NCBI GenBank assembly: GCA_009691245.1 | Contig: SHUM01000034.1 | Location: 1 to 36,419 of the forward strand | Direction of reading: 5' to 3' | Length of the DNA stretch: 36,419 nucleotides | From: Acidobacteriota bacterium | Lineage (GTDB): Bacteria > Acidobacteriota > Terriglobia > 2-12-FULL-54-10 | Part shown: piece after piece, positions 15,865 to 25,900 of the stretch | How positions within the stretch are numbered: position 1 is the first letter of the stretch | Layout of the letters: every line of letters begins with the position of its first letter | Program-made: the position numbers and the translations under genes | Notes under the pieces: model-generated | What the model was told of the DNA's origin: nothing | The model's database searches: none | What the model saw: the letters and a program-made list of their open reading frames with translations, nothing else

Positions 15865-17358
15865 CTAGCGTCCTTGTGAGATTTGCTGGGAAGACTTCGA
15901 CTCGGTGCCCGCGTCCAACTTTTCCGCGAACCAGCGCAGCACCATGCGTTCCAACTCCGGTTTGGACTTCAACATCTCCGAGCCGCGGCCCGCATCGTCA
16001 TAAAGGAGCAACTCACTTTCCTTGTTGTTTGAGAACGAATGCGCTTTCCGCGTCTCTTCGGCCAGGCTTCCGCGGCCATAGTTGATGTCCTCTAGGCTGG
16101 CAATGGCAAAGATGGGTTTCCCGCTTTCCACGATGAACTGCTTGGCCTCGCCCTGCGGAGCCAGGTTGGAAGTCAGCAGGACCACGGTCTGGATGCGGTT
16201 GTCCTTGTAAGCCGCGCGCAACGCATAGCCCGTTCCCGCAGTGGCGGCGATCATCCCTATTCGATTGGCATCGATCGCCGCGTTGGAGGCCAGTATATTA
16301 ACCGCGGCCTTCACGTCGCGATAAGTGGCTTCCGTTTCGGCATCGGACATATTGATCCCGTAGAGATCCTTGCCTTCCGCGATACTGCGGCCCTTACCCC
16401 TCCAATCGAAGCGGATAGTAGCGATGCCCTTCTTCGCCAGCTCTTGCGCGAGTTGGTGGTAAGTCTGCTGGTCGTGTTTGGCGCCGTGAACCATCACCAC
16501 GGCGGGAACTTTTGCGCCCACGGGCAGGCCATCCGGCACGCGCACACTGCCCCGCAAATCCCAGCCGTCTTCGGAGCGGAAGGAAACTTCCGTCTGTGTG
16601 CCAATCCCTTTCAGGTTGGTGGTAAGCCAATCGACGACTTTTTCCTCCAAGCCGGCGGTATGAGAAAACATGGAAGTGCCATGTCCCTTGGCCATGATGA
16701 ATTCGCTATCCACATGTTTGGCATGGGAGTAGGCATCCGCCGCGGATTGGAAACGCTTCTTGTCCTCCCGGCCCACGATGGAGAAGACGGGCACATCGGA
16801 ACGAAAATCAATGGCCTTTTTCGATTCGTCCTCCAATTGCGCAGACAACATCACCAGCGCCTTCACGGCCGGGTTGTCGCCAGCTTCCAGCGCGGCAAAA
16901 TGCGCGCTCAGCCCGGTTCCCAGGATGGCCACGCGCGACGGATCCATGCCCTTGTAAGCTGCAAGGAACTTGATGGCGGCAGTGATATCGTTGCGCAGTC
17001 CTGCCATATCCTTTTCGGAGAATTGCACAGCATCCTTCTTGCCGAGACTGCTGCCCATGCCCCGGAAGTCGATGGCCAGCGCCGCGATATTCCGCTGGGC
17101 CAACTTCTCGGCGAGATAACCGGAAAATGTGGTTCGATCAATCCATTCCGGCTCGGTCAGCAGCAGCACCGCCGGCATGGGCGTCGCTGGCGCCTGCTTG
17201 GGCAGGAATAGCGTGCCGTCAATCGTCCAGCGATCCTGCGTGGGAAAGCTCACACGGGTTTGCGCAGTCGCCTCCTGGGCCATGGACAAGCTAAAGATCA
17301 TAAGCAGCACAGGCTGAATCAGGCTACCGATAAAACCGAAGATGCGTTTTGTGTTCAT
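15865..17358 (-). CDS. Exported tandem alpha/beta-hydrolase-fold protein (paralogue 5 of 5)
   Basis: A 497-residue protein with a signal segment (about 7-33, ATAQ) and two hydrolase-fold domains (about 34-252, 257-482). Domain 1 elbow is GTGLS at 147-151 (Gly149 instead of Ser), with His225 retained in KGHGTSMF. Domain 2 elbow is AATAG at 371-375 (Thr373), with VHGAKHDQQ, FDWRGKG and AGRGSEM (Arg where His is expected). GAGGAG precedes the ATG by seven bases. It is the first of three tandem paralogues downstream of a receptor gene, separated from it by 113 bases containing a terminator-like hairpin, so its expression may be lower than that of the receptor or partly independent. Confidence 0.86.
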   Translation of the reverse strand: MNTKRIFGFIGSLIQPVLLMIFSLSMAQEATAQTRVSFPTQDRWTIDGTLFLPKQAPATPMPAVLLLTEPEWIDRTTFSGYLAEKLAQRNIAALAIDFRGMGSSLGKKDAVQFSEKDMAGLRNDITAAIKFLAAYKGMDPSRVAILGTGLSAHFAALEAGDNPAVKALVMLSAQLEDESKKAIDFRSDVPVFSIVGREDKKRFQSAADAYSHAKHVDSEFIMAKGHGTSMFSHTAGLEEKVVDWLTTNLKGIGTQTEVSFRSEDGWDLRGSVRVPDGLPVGAKVPAVVMVHGAKHDQQTYHQLAQELAKKGIATIRFDWRGKGRSIAEGKDLYGINMSDAETEATYRDVKAAVNILASNAAIDANRIGMIAATAGTGYALRAAYKDNRIQTVVLLTSNLAPQGEAKQFIVESGKPIFAIASLEDINYGRGSLAEETRKAHSFSNNKESELLLYDDAGRGSEMLKSKPELERMVLRWFAEKLDAGTESKSSQQISQGR

Positions 17359-17435
17359 GGAATTTCTCCTCGAGCGCCGCGGCCATGGGGAACTGATACT
17401 ACAGCAGGAACATGGGAATTACTGGAAAATTAGTA

Positions 17436-17465
17436 GGCGGGCGGAAATCTATATTTCCGACCGCC
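17436..17465 (-). terminator. Hairpin between receptor and hydrolase cluster
   Basis: On the minus strand a GGCGG-T-CGGAAAT stem pairs with ATTTCCG-C-CCGCC around a four-base ATAG loop, with one T/C mismatch. It begins about ten bases after the receptor stop. The following bases are TACTAATTTT rather than a clean T-run, so it is probably a partial terminator or 3'-end stabiliser rather than a full stop. Confidence 0.5.
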
Positions 17466-17471
17466 CCATCT

Positions 17472-20400
17472 TCAGAAAGAAAATTTCAAGCCGAACTGCA
17501 TTTGCCTGGAAGTGCTGACGGTGCGCGTGATTTTCCCGGCGTTGTCAACAGGCGCACCCGTGGCGCCACTGATCGCCTGCCGGACGGAGGGGATGGCGAA
17601 ATTGGCACGATTCAACAGATTAAAGAAGTCCGCTCGAAACTCCAGTCGGCTTCCTTCCTTTAAGCCAACAGGGATGTCCTTGCGCAGGCTGCTGTCGAAT
17701 GAGGCAAAGCCTGGTCCAAGCAAAACATTGCGCCCCACGATGCCGTAGGTCCCGACGGGCGGGAGGATGAAGCCAGAGGGATCGAAATACTGGTCGAGGT
17801 TTCCCTCTCTAATCAGGCTTTGGATGCTTCGGCCCACGGCAAAATCAGGCCGCTGAACACTTGCTCGCCCCTGGTCCGGAGCACGCCGCCCATTCAGCGT
17901 AACCAAGAATGGAGTTCCCGAAGATGCCGAAAAGATTCCCGACAGATTCCATCCTCCCAGTACGCCCGACACCACTCCGTGATCCTTCGGGAACGGGATG
18001 GCCCACAATCCATTCAAGACCCAATTGTGTCCCACGTGAATGGCGGAGAGACCACGATCCGCTTTGGTGTTGTGCGGGCGCGAGCTGGCTCCTTCCTGAT
18101 AGTCGGTATTGGCGGTGGCCGTGGAGGAGTCATCGATGGTCTTGGACCATGAATAGGAGCTCTGCAGCTGGAAACCCCGATTCAGTCGTTTCTTGACCTG
18201 AAATTGTAGCCCGTTGTAGAACGATTGAGCGTCCGCGTTCCTGGCATCACCCAGCCCGGCGTTTAGATTTGGACGCGGCGACCCGGCGGCGACGAACTCC
18301 CGGCCATCTTCACGTATCGTACTGTAGCTGGCGTTGGCCACGCTCGAACGCCACAGGTGAACTCCGCGACCGCCCAGATAGCCCAGCGAAACGGACATAT
18401 CTCCGGGCAGTTCCCGTTCCACGGTCAGATTGAACTTGATCTCATATGTGGGGTTCAAGTTGTATTCAATCACTTCGATCAAGCTCGCAGGGTTCATTTG
18501 CGAGGTCAGAATACTGGAGCCGATACCACGCACCGCGGCGATGGTTGAAGCCATATTTCTCTGAGTTCCCAGCGGCTCCTCGATGTTCCCGGCAAATGGA
18601 GGATTCTTCTGGGACATGGATCGATAGTAAAAATTCAGCGTGTCCACGAAGAACAATCCAAATCCACCCCGCACGGCTGTCTTGCCGTCGCTGCCCGGAT
18701 CCCAGGCGAATCCAACGCGCGGCGAAATGTTCTTCTTCGAGGGATTATTCCAGAAGGGGACGCCGACATCGTAGTGCGTGGCGTTCACCCAATCCTTGAT
18801 GACTGAAACACGCCCCCACTTTTCTCTCGGAGTCGTGAATGGCTCATAGCGAACGCCCAGATTCAGGGTGAGGTTGGGCCGCCATTTCCAATCGTCCTGC
18901 AAATAAAGTCCAATCACGTTCTGGCGGAACGAACGATGCGTCGAGCTACCGGGCACGGATACCGCAAAGGCATTCAACGGCCCGATATCCTGGATAAAAC
19001 TGCTCATCGTGGGCCAGTTGAAATCTCCGGTGTCGCCGCCGCCTCCAAAGTTGTGGAACCAATACGCTTCGAGATTTCCGCCAAACTTCATGGAGTGATT
19101 GCCGGGCGTATAGATAAAGCTCTGCGAGAGCTGCCACAGGTTTTGGACGTTGCCGAAGATATTGCGATCCGTCGGCCCCAGCTCTGTGCCGCCCGTAAAG
19201 CCCACCTGAGAAGGAACGGTCTGATTAAAGATGAAGGTTCCGGCTGGGAATTCAACGTTGAGCGCGACATCGGAATTCAACACGGTGCGATTGAATGCCA
19301 GCCGGCTATTGGAAAGAAATTTCGAATTTACGATGCGGTCATATTGGATGGTGTAGTAACCGGTCTGCGTGGGAATAACGCCATCGGTTAGCGGAATCGC
19401 GTCGGGCCGGCTCTTCTCCGTGTCGTCAAATACAATGCGTCCAAACAGGGTTGCCTTTTCCGACAGCACATAGTCCAGGCGACCCATGAAGTAATCCTGA
19501 TTCGTCTTATCCGATCCGGGGATGAAGAGTTCCGCGGTTCCGTTGGGCAATCCATTGGGACCGAGGCCAAGCTTGCCGTTTGGAAGCGGATAAGTATCGA
19601 GGAACGGACGGACCACCGGGGCTACCTGTATCTGCGTCAGAACCCCCTGCGCGTTCGGAAGCAAACCGCGGTGCGCGTTTTCGTCGGGGACTATCGCCAG
19701 GGAAATCAGGCCCAGCCGCTGCCGCATTCCTTCGTAGTTTCCAAAAAAGAATGCTTTGTCTTTTTTTATTGGCCCGCCCACGGAAAATCCGAACTGATTT
19801 CTCTTAAACTCCGGCTTATTGGGAATGTCAAAGAAATTGCGCGCGTCCAAATTGTCATTGCGATGGAAGGCGTATACCGTGCCGTTGATTTCATTCTTCC
19901 CGGACTTGGTTACCATGTTCACCACGCCGCCGCTGTTGCCGCCGTATTCCGCGCTGTAGTTGCTGGTGAGCACCTGAAATTCGCGGATGGCATCGACTCC
20001 CAGCAGCAGGCCGGATGAACTGCCCGGCGTTCCGAAATTGGCCATGCTCTTGATGTTGGTCCCGTCCAGCAGCCAGGCGGTCTGATCCGCTCGCGACCCA
20101 GCCGCCGCCACGCGGACGCCAAATCCCTTGGTGGCCACCTGATCCGTATTCCTGACCGCGACAATGCCCGGCTCGATCAAGGCCAGTTGCGTGAAGTCCC
20201 TGCCGTTCAGTGGCAGTTCCACAATTCTTTTTTGCTCCACCACACCGGAGACGGCGCTGGAAGATGTATCCACCAGTGGAGCTTCTCCCACTACGGTAAC
20301 GCGCTCGGAGACGGCGCCGACCCTCATGCGCATCGCCACCGTCGCCTCTTGGCCGATGGCCAGAGTGATCCCGCTGCGCACTGTGGTCTCGAAGCCTGTC

Positions 20401-20654
20401 ATGGTGGCGGACATTTCGTAGGGCCCCGGCGGCAGTTGCGCGACCACATATCGTCCGTTGTCCTGCGTGGTGGTGGACCGGCGAAGTCCTGTATCCCGGT
20501 TGGTAACGGTGATTGCCGCACCGGCCAGCACGCCTCCCGATTCGTCAGTCGCGGTGCCCGAGATTGTTGCAGTGGTGGTTTGGGCATGCAATGAGCCAAC
20601 GATAAAGAATAGCGAGACCAAAGTTTTTACGATCAGTGAGCCATTCCGAAACAT
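17472..20654 (-). CDS. Oar-like TonB-dependent receptor with carboxypeptidase-regulatory domain
   Basis: A 1,060-residue outer-membrane receptor. Signal peptide about 1-24 (SLHAQ), carboxypeptidase-regulatory-like domain about 27-115 (ISGTATDESGGVLAGA, GRYVVAQLPPGPYEM), plug from about 140 (ELPLNGRDFTQLALIEPGI, QTAWLLDGTNI, IREFQVLTSNYSAEYGGNSGG), then FKRNQFGFSVGGPIKKD and the barrel ending LKFSF. It closely resembles the receptor at 973-4272 in motif order and wording (QTAWxLDGTNIK, DDSTxxxxxTDY.EG.SS), which suggests these two are the closest paralogues. GAGGA precedes the ATG. It lies 84 bases downstream of the cytochrome gene and upstream of the three hydrolase-fold genes, inside a seven-gene minus-strand set. 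Ligand unknown. Confidence 0.93.
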   Translation of the reverse strand: MFRNGSLIVKTLVSLFFIVGSLHAQTTTATISGTATDESGGVLAGAAITVTNRDTGLRRSTTTQDNGRYVVAQLPPGPYEMSATMTGFETTVRSGITLAIGQEATVAMRMRVGAVSERVTVVGEAPLVDTSSSAVSGVVEQKRIVELPLNGRDFTQLALIEPGIVAVRNTDQVATKGFGVRVAAAGSRADQTAWLLDGTNIKSMANFGTPGSSSGLLLGVDAIREFQVLTSNYSAEYGGNSGGVVNMVTKSGKNEINGTVYAFHRNDNLDARNFFDIPNKPEFKRNQFGFSVGGPIKKDKAFFFGNYEGMRQRLGLISLAIVPDENAHRGLLPNAQGVLTQIQVAPVVRPFLDTYPLPNGKLGLGPNGLPNGTAELFIPGSDKTNQDYFMGRLDYVLSEKATLFGRIVFDDTEKSRPDAIPLTDGVIPTQTGYYTIQYDRIVNSKFLSNSRLAFNRTVLNSDVALNVEFPAGTFIFNQTVPSQVGFTGGTELGPTDRNIFGNVQNLWQLSQSFIYTPGNHSMKFGGNLEAYWFHNFGGGGDTGDFNWPTMSSFIQDIGPLNAFAVSVPGSSTHRSFRQNVIGLYLQDDWKWRPNLTLNLGVRYEPFTTPREKWGRVSVIKDWVNATHYDVGVPFWNNPSKKNISPRVGFAWDPGSDGKTAVRGGFGLFFVDTLNFYYRSMSQKNPPFAGNIEEPLGTQRNMASTIAAVRGIGSSILTSQMNPASLIEVIEYNLNPTYEIKFNLTVERELPGDMSVSLGYLGGRGVHLWRSSVANASYSTIREDGREFVAAGSPRPNLNAGLGDARNADAQSFYNGLQFQVKKRLNRGFQLQSSYSWSKTIDDSSTATANTDYQEGASSRPHNTKADRGLSAIHVGHNWVLNGLWAIPFPKDHGVVSGVLGGWNLSGIFSASSGTPFLVTLNGRRAPDQGRASVQRPDFAVGRSIQSLIREGNLDQYFDPSGFILPPVGTYGIVGRNVLLGPGFASFDSSLRKDIPVGLKEGSRLEFRADFFNLLNRANFAIPSVRQAISGATGAPVDNAGKITRTVSTSRQMQFGLKFSF

Positions 20655-20738
20655 GAATTATCCTCTTCGTAACTCTCTTCAAGAACCAGTTTCCACATGA
20701 CAACAAATGGGGAGCAACACTCGCTGGATTGAGACGTC

Positions 20739-21257
20739 TTAATTGGCTTTGTATGCGGGATTGACCGGCGGCTTATCCGCATCCCAGCAGCATTTTTCGC
20801 GGAGGTACATAAGCAGGTCGGCCAGATCGGTGTCGTTAAGGGTGTGGCGGTAAGAGGGCATTCCAGGCCCGCCGTCGCCAATTTTAGCCTTCACATTCTC
20901 GTCATTGGTGGGCTTGCCGGAGCGCATCTGCGGACGTTTGTAAAGGCCCACGAGCGTCGGGGCGGCATTCTTGGGATCGGACTCAATCGCGTATTCATTG
21001 TGGCAAATCCAGCACTTCAGATAATATATGTGCTGGCCGCGCTCGACGCCGCTCTTACCCATCAACTTGTGATAGTAAATCTGACCAGAACGCTGGTAGG
21101 GGTCCAATTGTGAATCCAACTCAGTGCTACGGGCGGGAGCCTGTCCAGACGACTGGGCCGGCGCCGGCTGGCTTGCCGGATATAGGTTCGCAACGAGGGT
21201 CGCCATCCCTACTGAGAAGAGGAGCATCAGTACTACCTTCGAAATTAAATTCCGCAT
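20739..21257 (-). CDS. Exported monoheme cytochrome c
   Basis: A 172-residue protein with an N-terminal hydrophobic segment (about 5-27), then a Pro/Ala/Ser-rich linker and a class I-like cytochrome c domain. The covalent heme motif is CWICH at 82-86, and the likely axial Met is M133 in GPGMPSYRHTL, followed by the usual last helix (LNDTDLADLLMYLREK). An additional Cys pair (REKCCWD) lies near the C-terminus. It would carry electrons in the periplasm or at the membrane. AGAGGAG precedes the ATG. Its gene begins 25 bases after the propeller/heme-motif gene, so the two are very probably co-transcribed and may exchange electrons. Confidence 0.88.
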   Translation of the reverse strand: MRNLISKVVLMLLFSVGMATLVANLYPASQPAPAQSSGQAPARSTELDSQLDPYQRSGQIYYHKLMGKSGVERGQHIYYLKCWICHNEYAIESDPKNAAPTLVGLYKRPQMRSGKPTNDENVKAKIGDGGPGMPSYRHTLNDTDLADLLMYLREKCCWDADKPPVNPAYKAN

Positions 21258-21282
21258 GTGATTCTACTCCTCTTTGGTCCTG

Positions 21283-22932
21283 CTACTCAAGCGGCTGGAT
21301 GCGCACAATGTAACCATACTGGTCGCCATACCAGACCGTAACGGGATCGGTTGAGTTGTCCACGTAAGTCTGCCAGTCAAAAGAAAACGGTTCGGGAAGG
21401 ACGTACTCCACCCAGCCGTGCGTCTTGGGATTGAAGCGGGCGATGCGCCCGGCGCGCATTTCTCCGGCCCAGACTTCGCCGTTCTTATCGGCGCGGGTTT
21501 CGTAGAAAGTATTGTTGGGCGTGGGCGGGGCGTACTCCGCGATGCGGTTGTTCTTGTGATCATACTTCACCAGCACGCCGCCTCTTCCTCCCACCCATAT
21601 ATTCCCATCCGGATCAAAGGAGCCGCGCGAGGCCGCCGACACGCCGCTGGGCGAGGGGATCATCCGCACTTCCTTGGTTTGCCGGTCCATGAACACCACG
21701 CCGTCAAAAGTTCGGTCGCGATTGCCGCCGCCGAAATATCTTCCGTCCCAACTGATGAAGTTGCCGTAAGTGTTGGGAATTTTCCGGCTATCGGGCGGAA
21801 ACTGCTCCACAATTTTCGCTGTCTCGCGATCAAATCGGGAGATTTTGTCTTTGGCCGTGCGCCAGATCGTGCCGTCGGGCGCCAGCGCCATATTGCCCTG
21901 CACGCCCGAACTCATCTTCCTGAAAATCTCGGTGAGCGGATTAAAGTGGATCAGGCTTTGCGACCACGTCTCCGAATACCAGACCGTTCCATCCGGCGCG
22001 GCCTGAATCCAATGCGCTCCGGGATGCTTGCTCGGCGTGCCTGGAATTTTCCAGGACGCAACTTTCCCGGACTTCGGGTCGAGCTTGCCGATCAGCGGGC
22101 TGCGGTTAATGTCAAACCAGATGCCATCGGATTTGGTGTCGCCAAACACATCGTGAACATGCACGCCCAACCACGGTAACTCGTATTCGGTGATCACCGC
22201 GCGCGTGGCAGGGCCTTGCGGACGGGGGAATACTTTCAGCGGCGGATCCTGCGCGTCCGGACCGCGCACGCGCGCCAGCCACTTGATGATAATCTCGCGC
22301 TCGGCCTGCTCGGCGGGAGAGACCTCCCCATCGCCCGGTCCCTGTAGAATGCGACCGTTATAGTCCAACATGCGGTGCATGATCAGCCGCCAACTGCGCT
22401 CGTCAAAGCGCGACCGAAACTGCATTTGATAAGTGTGGCAACCTGTGCCGCAGGTGTTGCTGAACACGCGCTTTTCCTGCGCCGTCCCGTCCAGATTGTG
22501 CAGCCACTCGGCATCGGACAACTGTGAGAGGATGTCGGGCGTGGGCGGCAGGAACTCGGATTCAGTTACTCGCTCCAGCGTGATTTCGGGAAGCCTGGTC
22601 GCTCCGCTGATTTGCACCCCTTCCTTAATAACGCGTTTGAATTCCAGTGGCCGCGGCGTGCGCAGCGTGTAAACTCCAGCTTCAAGCTTGGGAAACTCAT
22701 ACTGCCCCGCTTCGTTGGTAAACACGGTGGTGCGGATGGAAGTCTTCTGCGAGATCAACTGCACCATGACGCCCTCGACCGAAAAACCCTTCGAGGTTTT
22801 CACCGTGCCTGTGGGCCCGCCCGCCAAATCCGCCCGTGGGGCGGCATCACTGGAGACCGTCAGGCATAGCAGCAAGAGTCCATACCAGACGGTCGGAACC
22901 CACCGCCGCCAGCATATCCGTGTTCTGCGCAT
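21283..22932 (-). CDS. Exported carboxypeptidase-regulatory / heme-motif / Vgb-like propeller protein
   Basis: A 549-residue three-part protein. After a signal peptide (about 13-31, SDAA) comes a carboxypeptidase-regulatory-like beta-sandwich (about 38-120: GTVKTSKGFSVEGVMV, EAGQYEFPKLEAGVYTL). A helical middle region carries CGTGCH at 161-166, a CX3CH variant of the heme-attachment motif. A C-terminal beta-propeller (about 245-549) has repeats of the type (A)PDGT(V/I)W and DPDGNIWVGGRGG, as in virginiamycin B lyase-like (streptogramin lyase) proteins. Lyase activity is not implied by the fold. It sits between a receptor (27 bases upstream) and a cytochrome c gene (25 bases downstream), so a role as a ligand-binding or redox periplasmic protein is reasonable. 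Heme attachment at CX3CH is uncertain. Confidence 0.82.
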   Translation of the reverse strand: MRRTRICWRRWVPTVWYGLLLLCLTVSSDAAPRADLAGGPTGTVKTSKGFSVEGVMVQLISQKTSIRTTVFTNEAGQYEFPKLEAGVYTLRTPRPLEFKRVIKEGVQISGATRLPEITLERVTESEFLPPTPDILSQLSDAEWLHNLDGTAQEKRVFSNTCGTGCHTYQMQFRSRFDERSWRLIMHRMLDYNGRILQGPGDGEVSPAEQAEREIIIKWLARVRGPDAQDPPLKVFPRPQGPATRAVITEYELPWLGVHVHDVFGDTKSDGIWFDINRSPLIGKLDPKSGKVASWKIPGTPSKHPGAHWIQAAPDGTVWYSETWSQSLIHFNPLTEIFRKMSSGVQGNMALAPDGTIWRTAKDKISRFDRETAKIVEQFPPDSRKIPNTYGNFISWDGRYFGGGNRDRTFDGVVFMDRQTKEVRMIPSPSGVSAASRGSFDPDGNIWVGGRGGVLVKYDHKNNRIAEYAPPTPNNTFYETRADKNGEVWAGEMRAGRIARFNPKTHGWVEYVLPEPFSFDWQTYVDNSTDPVTVWYGDQYGYIVRIQPLE

Positions 22933-22959
22933 AATTTCTCCTACTCCGGCAAGAGCGTA

Positions 22960-25900
22960 TTAGAACGTCAGCTTCAGGCCAAACTGAATCTGCCGGGCAG
23001 TGGTTGATGTCTTGTTAATCAACACGACGCTGGGAACGACCGCGCCGTCTTGGGTGAAAATTTCATTGGCCGCGCTCGAGTTCCCAAGCTGGCCGGGCTG
23101 CGAGAAGTTAACGCGATTGGTCAGGTTGAACACCTCCGCGCGGAATTGCAGGCGGAACCGCTCACCCAATTGCGTATTCTTGGTTAGTCCAAAGTCCCAA
23201 TTCGCCGAGCCTGGTCCGGTGAGGGTGTTCCGGCCATAGTTGCCGATCTCCCGGGAACTGGCGGAGCAGGCCGGGTTTACAGAGGGATTGGGGACTTGCG
23301 CCCGCGTTTGGCAACCGGGAGGCACAAACGCATTCAGATCGAAGTATGTCTCCGGTCCACCCAGCACAATACTTTCACTGGTGTAGCCGGGAAGCAGGTT
23401 CGGGGAACCGGCGCCGGCCTGATCGGTCAGGGCGCGGGGCAGCAAGGCGCGGATCGTAAAGGGTCCGCCATCCTGGAGGGTGACGATACCGGTTACCTGC
23501 CATCCCCCCAGAAGATGACCTGCGATTCCCGGCGTGCCATTGCCAAAAGGCAGATCGTAAGAGTAATTGGCGGTGAAAGCGTTGGTCAGATTGTACCCGC
23601 TCAATCCTTTGTTGGCATTGCGATCATGGGGATATTTCCATGCGCCACCCCCGCCTGCGCCGACGTGATTGCCGGTGTCTGAGCCGTCCACTTCGCTGAT
23701 GACCCGGGAATAGGTGTAGGAGATTTGCCCCTGCAGGCCGGCGGCCAGTCGCCGCTGGAAAACGGCGGTAAAGCCGTTGTACCAGGCATTGGCGTTGTTG
23801 GAGATGTAGTTGATTTGCCGATAGGCCGGATTGAACCGTTGCGCATTGGCAGGCAGCGCCAGAGAGACGCCATCGAAATCCAGCAGCGGCAGGTTGTTGT
23901 TGCCCAGCGAAGACAGGTTCAGACCGCGGCGTCCGCTGTATCCCAGGGTAACCACATTGCTCGCGCCGATCTGGCGCTGCAGGCTGAGGCTGTACTGCAG
24001 GGCGTGTGGCGAGTCGAAGCCATCAAAGGCAGGTGTATAGATGTCCTGAGTGCCGGGAGTGGAGCGAGCCAGGTTATAAATCGGCAGCGCGTTGGGGAAA
24101 GGCGCGGCATCGGCTGGCGCCAGTGTGACCTGGAGGCGTGGAGAAAATGTCAGCGAGTTCAGGATAGCCACCGTGTAAACCGCCGAATCAATCGGCACAA
24201 AGAAGAGGCCGAACCCGCCGCGCAGCGAAGTTTTTCCCGCTTGCGAGGGACTCCAGGCGAACCCGATCCGGGGACTGAAGTTGGTCCAGGAGCGGTTCTT
24301 CCAGAACGGATTGCCCACGGTGGGCGCCGCGTCAGTGATCTTCCGCTGGTTATCCAGCAAGCCGTTTACTTCGGTGGGGACCGTGTAGGGTTCCCAGCGC
24401 ACTCCCAGATTCAAGGAGAGAGCCGAAGTTACTCGCCAGTCATCCTGCAAGTAGAGAGCCAGGAAGGTTTGCCGAATCCCGCGCCCAAAAATTCCGAATT
24501 GCAGCGGAGTGCCGCGCACGCGGTTCGGGGTGGCCGTCAGGAAACGCTCCAGGTCGGCAAAGCGCCATTCCGCATAGGGACGGAATGGCTGGTAGGGGTT
24601 GTAGCGCAAGCGCTCGACCATTCCTCCGAACTGCATGGCGTGGTTTCCCAGGGTCAGATTCAGATCGTCGTGGAACGCGAAGCGATTGGTTGTATAGAAC
24701 GAGCCGGGGCCCTCCGTATTGCGCATTCCGTTAATGCCGCTAAAGCCCTCAAAGGCCGCCATGTCCGGCTGGCCGGGCACGGAAATCGTTTCCGGCGAGG
24801 GGGGAGGAGGCACGGCGTGGTTGGTCATGGGAACCACGCGGTTGAAGGACATGCGGAAGCTGGAGATCAAGCTCGGGGAGAAAATGTGGGTCTCGGAGAA
24901 GGTAAACAGCCGCGTTTCCAGGAAACCCACTTCAAAGCGGTCCGGATACTCCCGATACGACGAGCGGTTGGCATTCAAGCCCGTAAAGCGGCCAAATAGG
25001 GAATCGTTCGAGGACAACTGGTAATCGATTCGCGCCTGTCCAAAATTCTCCGAAGTGGGTTGCTTGGCTTGGAAAAAGTATTGCGCGCTGCCATTGCCGA
25101 AATTGCGACCGGTGGGACTGGGGTCCGGAAACATCCGCATGAACGGCACGATCCTGGGTGAAACACCCACCGTGCGGCCGCCCGGCAGGATGCCGCGCCG
25201 CGCGTCCAGATCGGGAACGTTGGCGGTGCCGGACTCGGAAAGCGCCTCGCGCAGTCCTTCATAGGCTACAAAGAAGAAGGTCTTGTCGCGAAAAACCGGC
25301 CCGCCGACAGTGGCTCCAAATTGATTGCGCTTGAACGGCGGAGGCTCGCTCCCCTTGTCAAAAAAGTTTCTGGCGTCCACCGCGCTGTTGCGCAGGAATT
25401 CGTAGGCGCTACCGTGCCACTTGTTCGAGCCGGATTTGGTGACGGCGTTGAAGACCCCCCTGAGCGCGCGTCCGTAGGCGGCGCTGAAGGAGTTGGTCAG
25501 CATCTGAAATTCCCGCACCGTCTCGATGCCCGTCAATGCGCCCGTCGGTCCCGCCGGAACGTGGCGATAATAATCGTTGATGTAGCTGCCATCGAGGAGA
25601 TAGGAGTTATCTTCTCCTCTCATGCCGGAGATGCTGAAGCGCTTGGCAAAGCCCTTGTCGGCGTTGCCCCATCGCCCGTTGGAGTTTTGGACTACACCGG
25701 GATTGAGCAGCATCAATTGCGAAATGTCACGCCCGTTGAGCGGCAGGTCGCGGATGGTGCGGTCGTCCACCAGATAACTGATAGCCGCCTCGGTGGTCTG
25801 CACCAGGGGAGCTTCGCCGGAAACCTCGACGCGTTCGGCCACCTGGCCCACCGACATGCTCAGATTCACCACCGCCTCGCGGCCCACGGTCAGCTGGATG

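Noticed and set aside
23725-24999. Long open frame antisense to the receptor at 22960-26178 (about 424 codons)
   Set aside because: Same reasoning: complete overlap with a well-supported receptor and no domain, signal or ribosome binding site.
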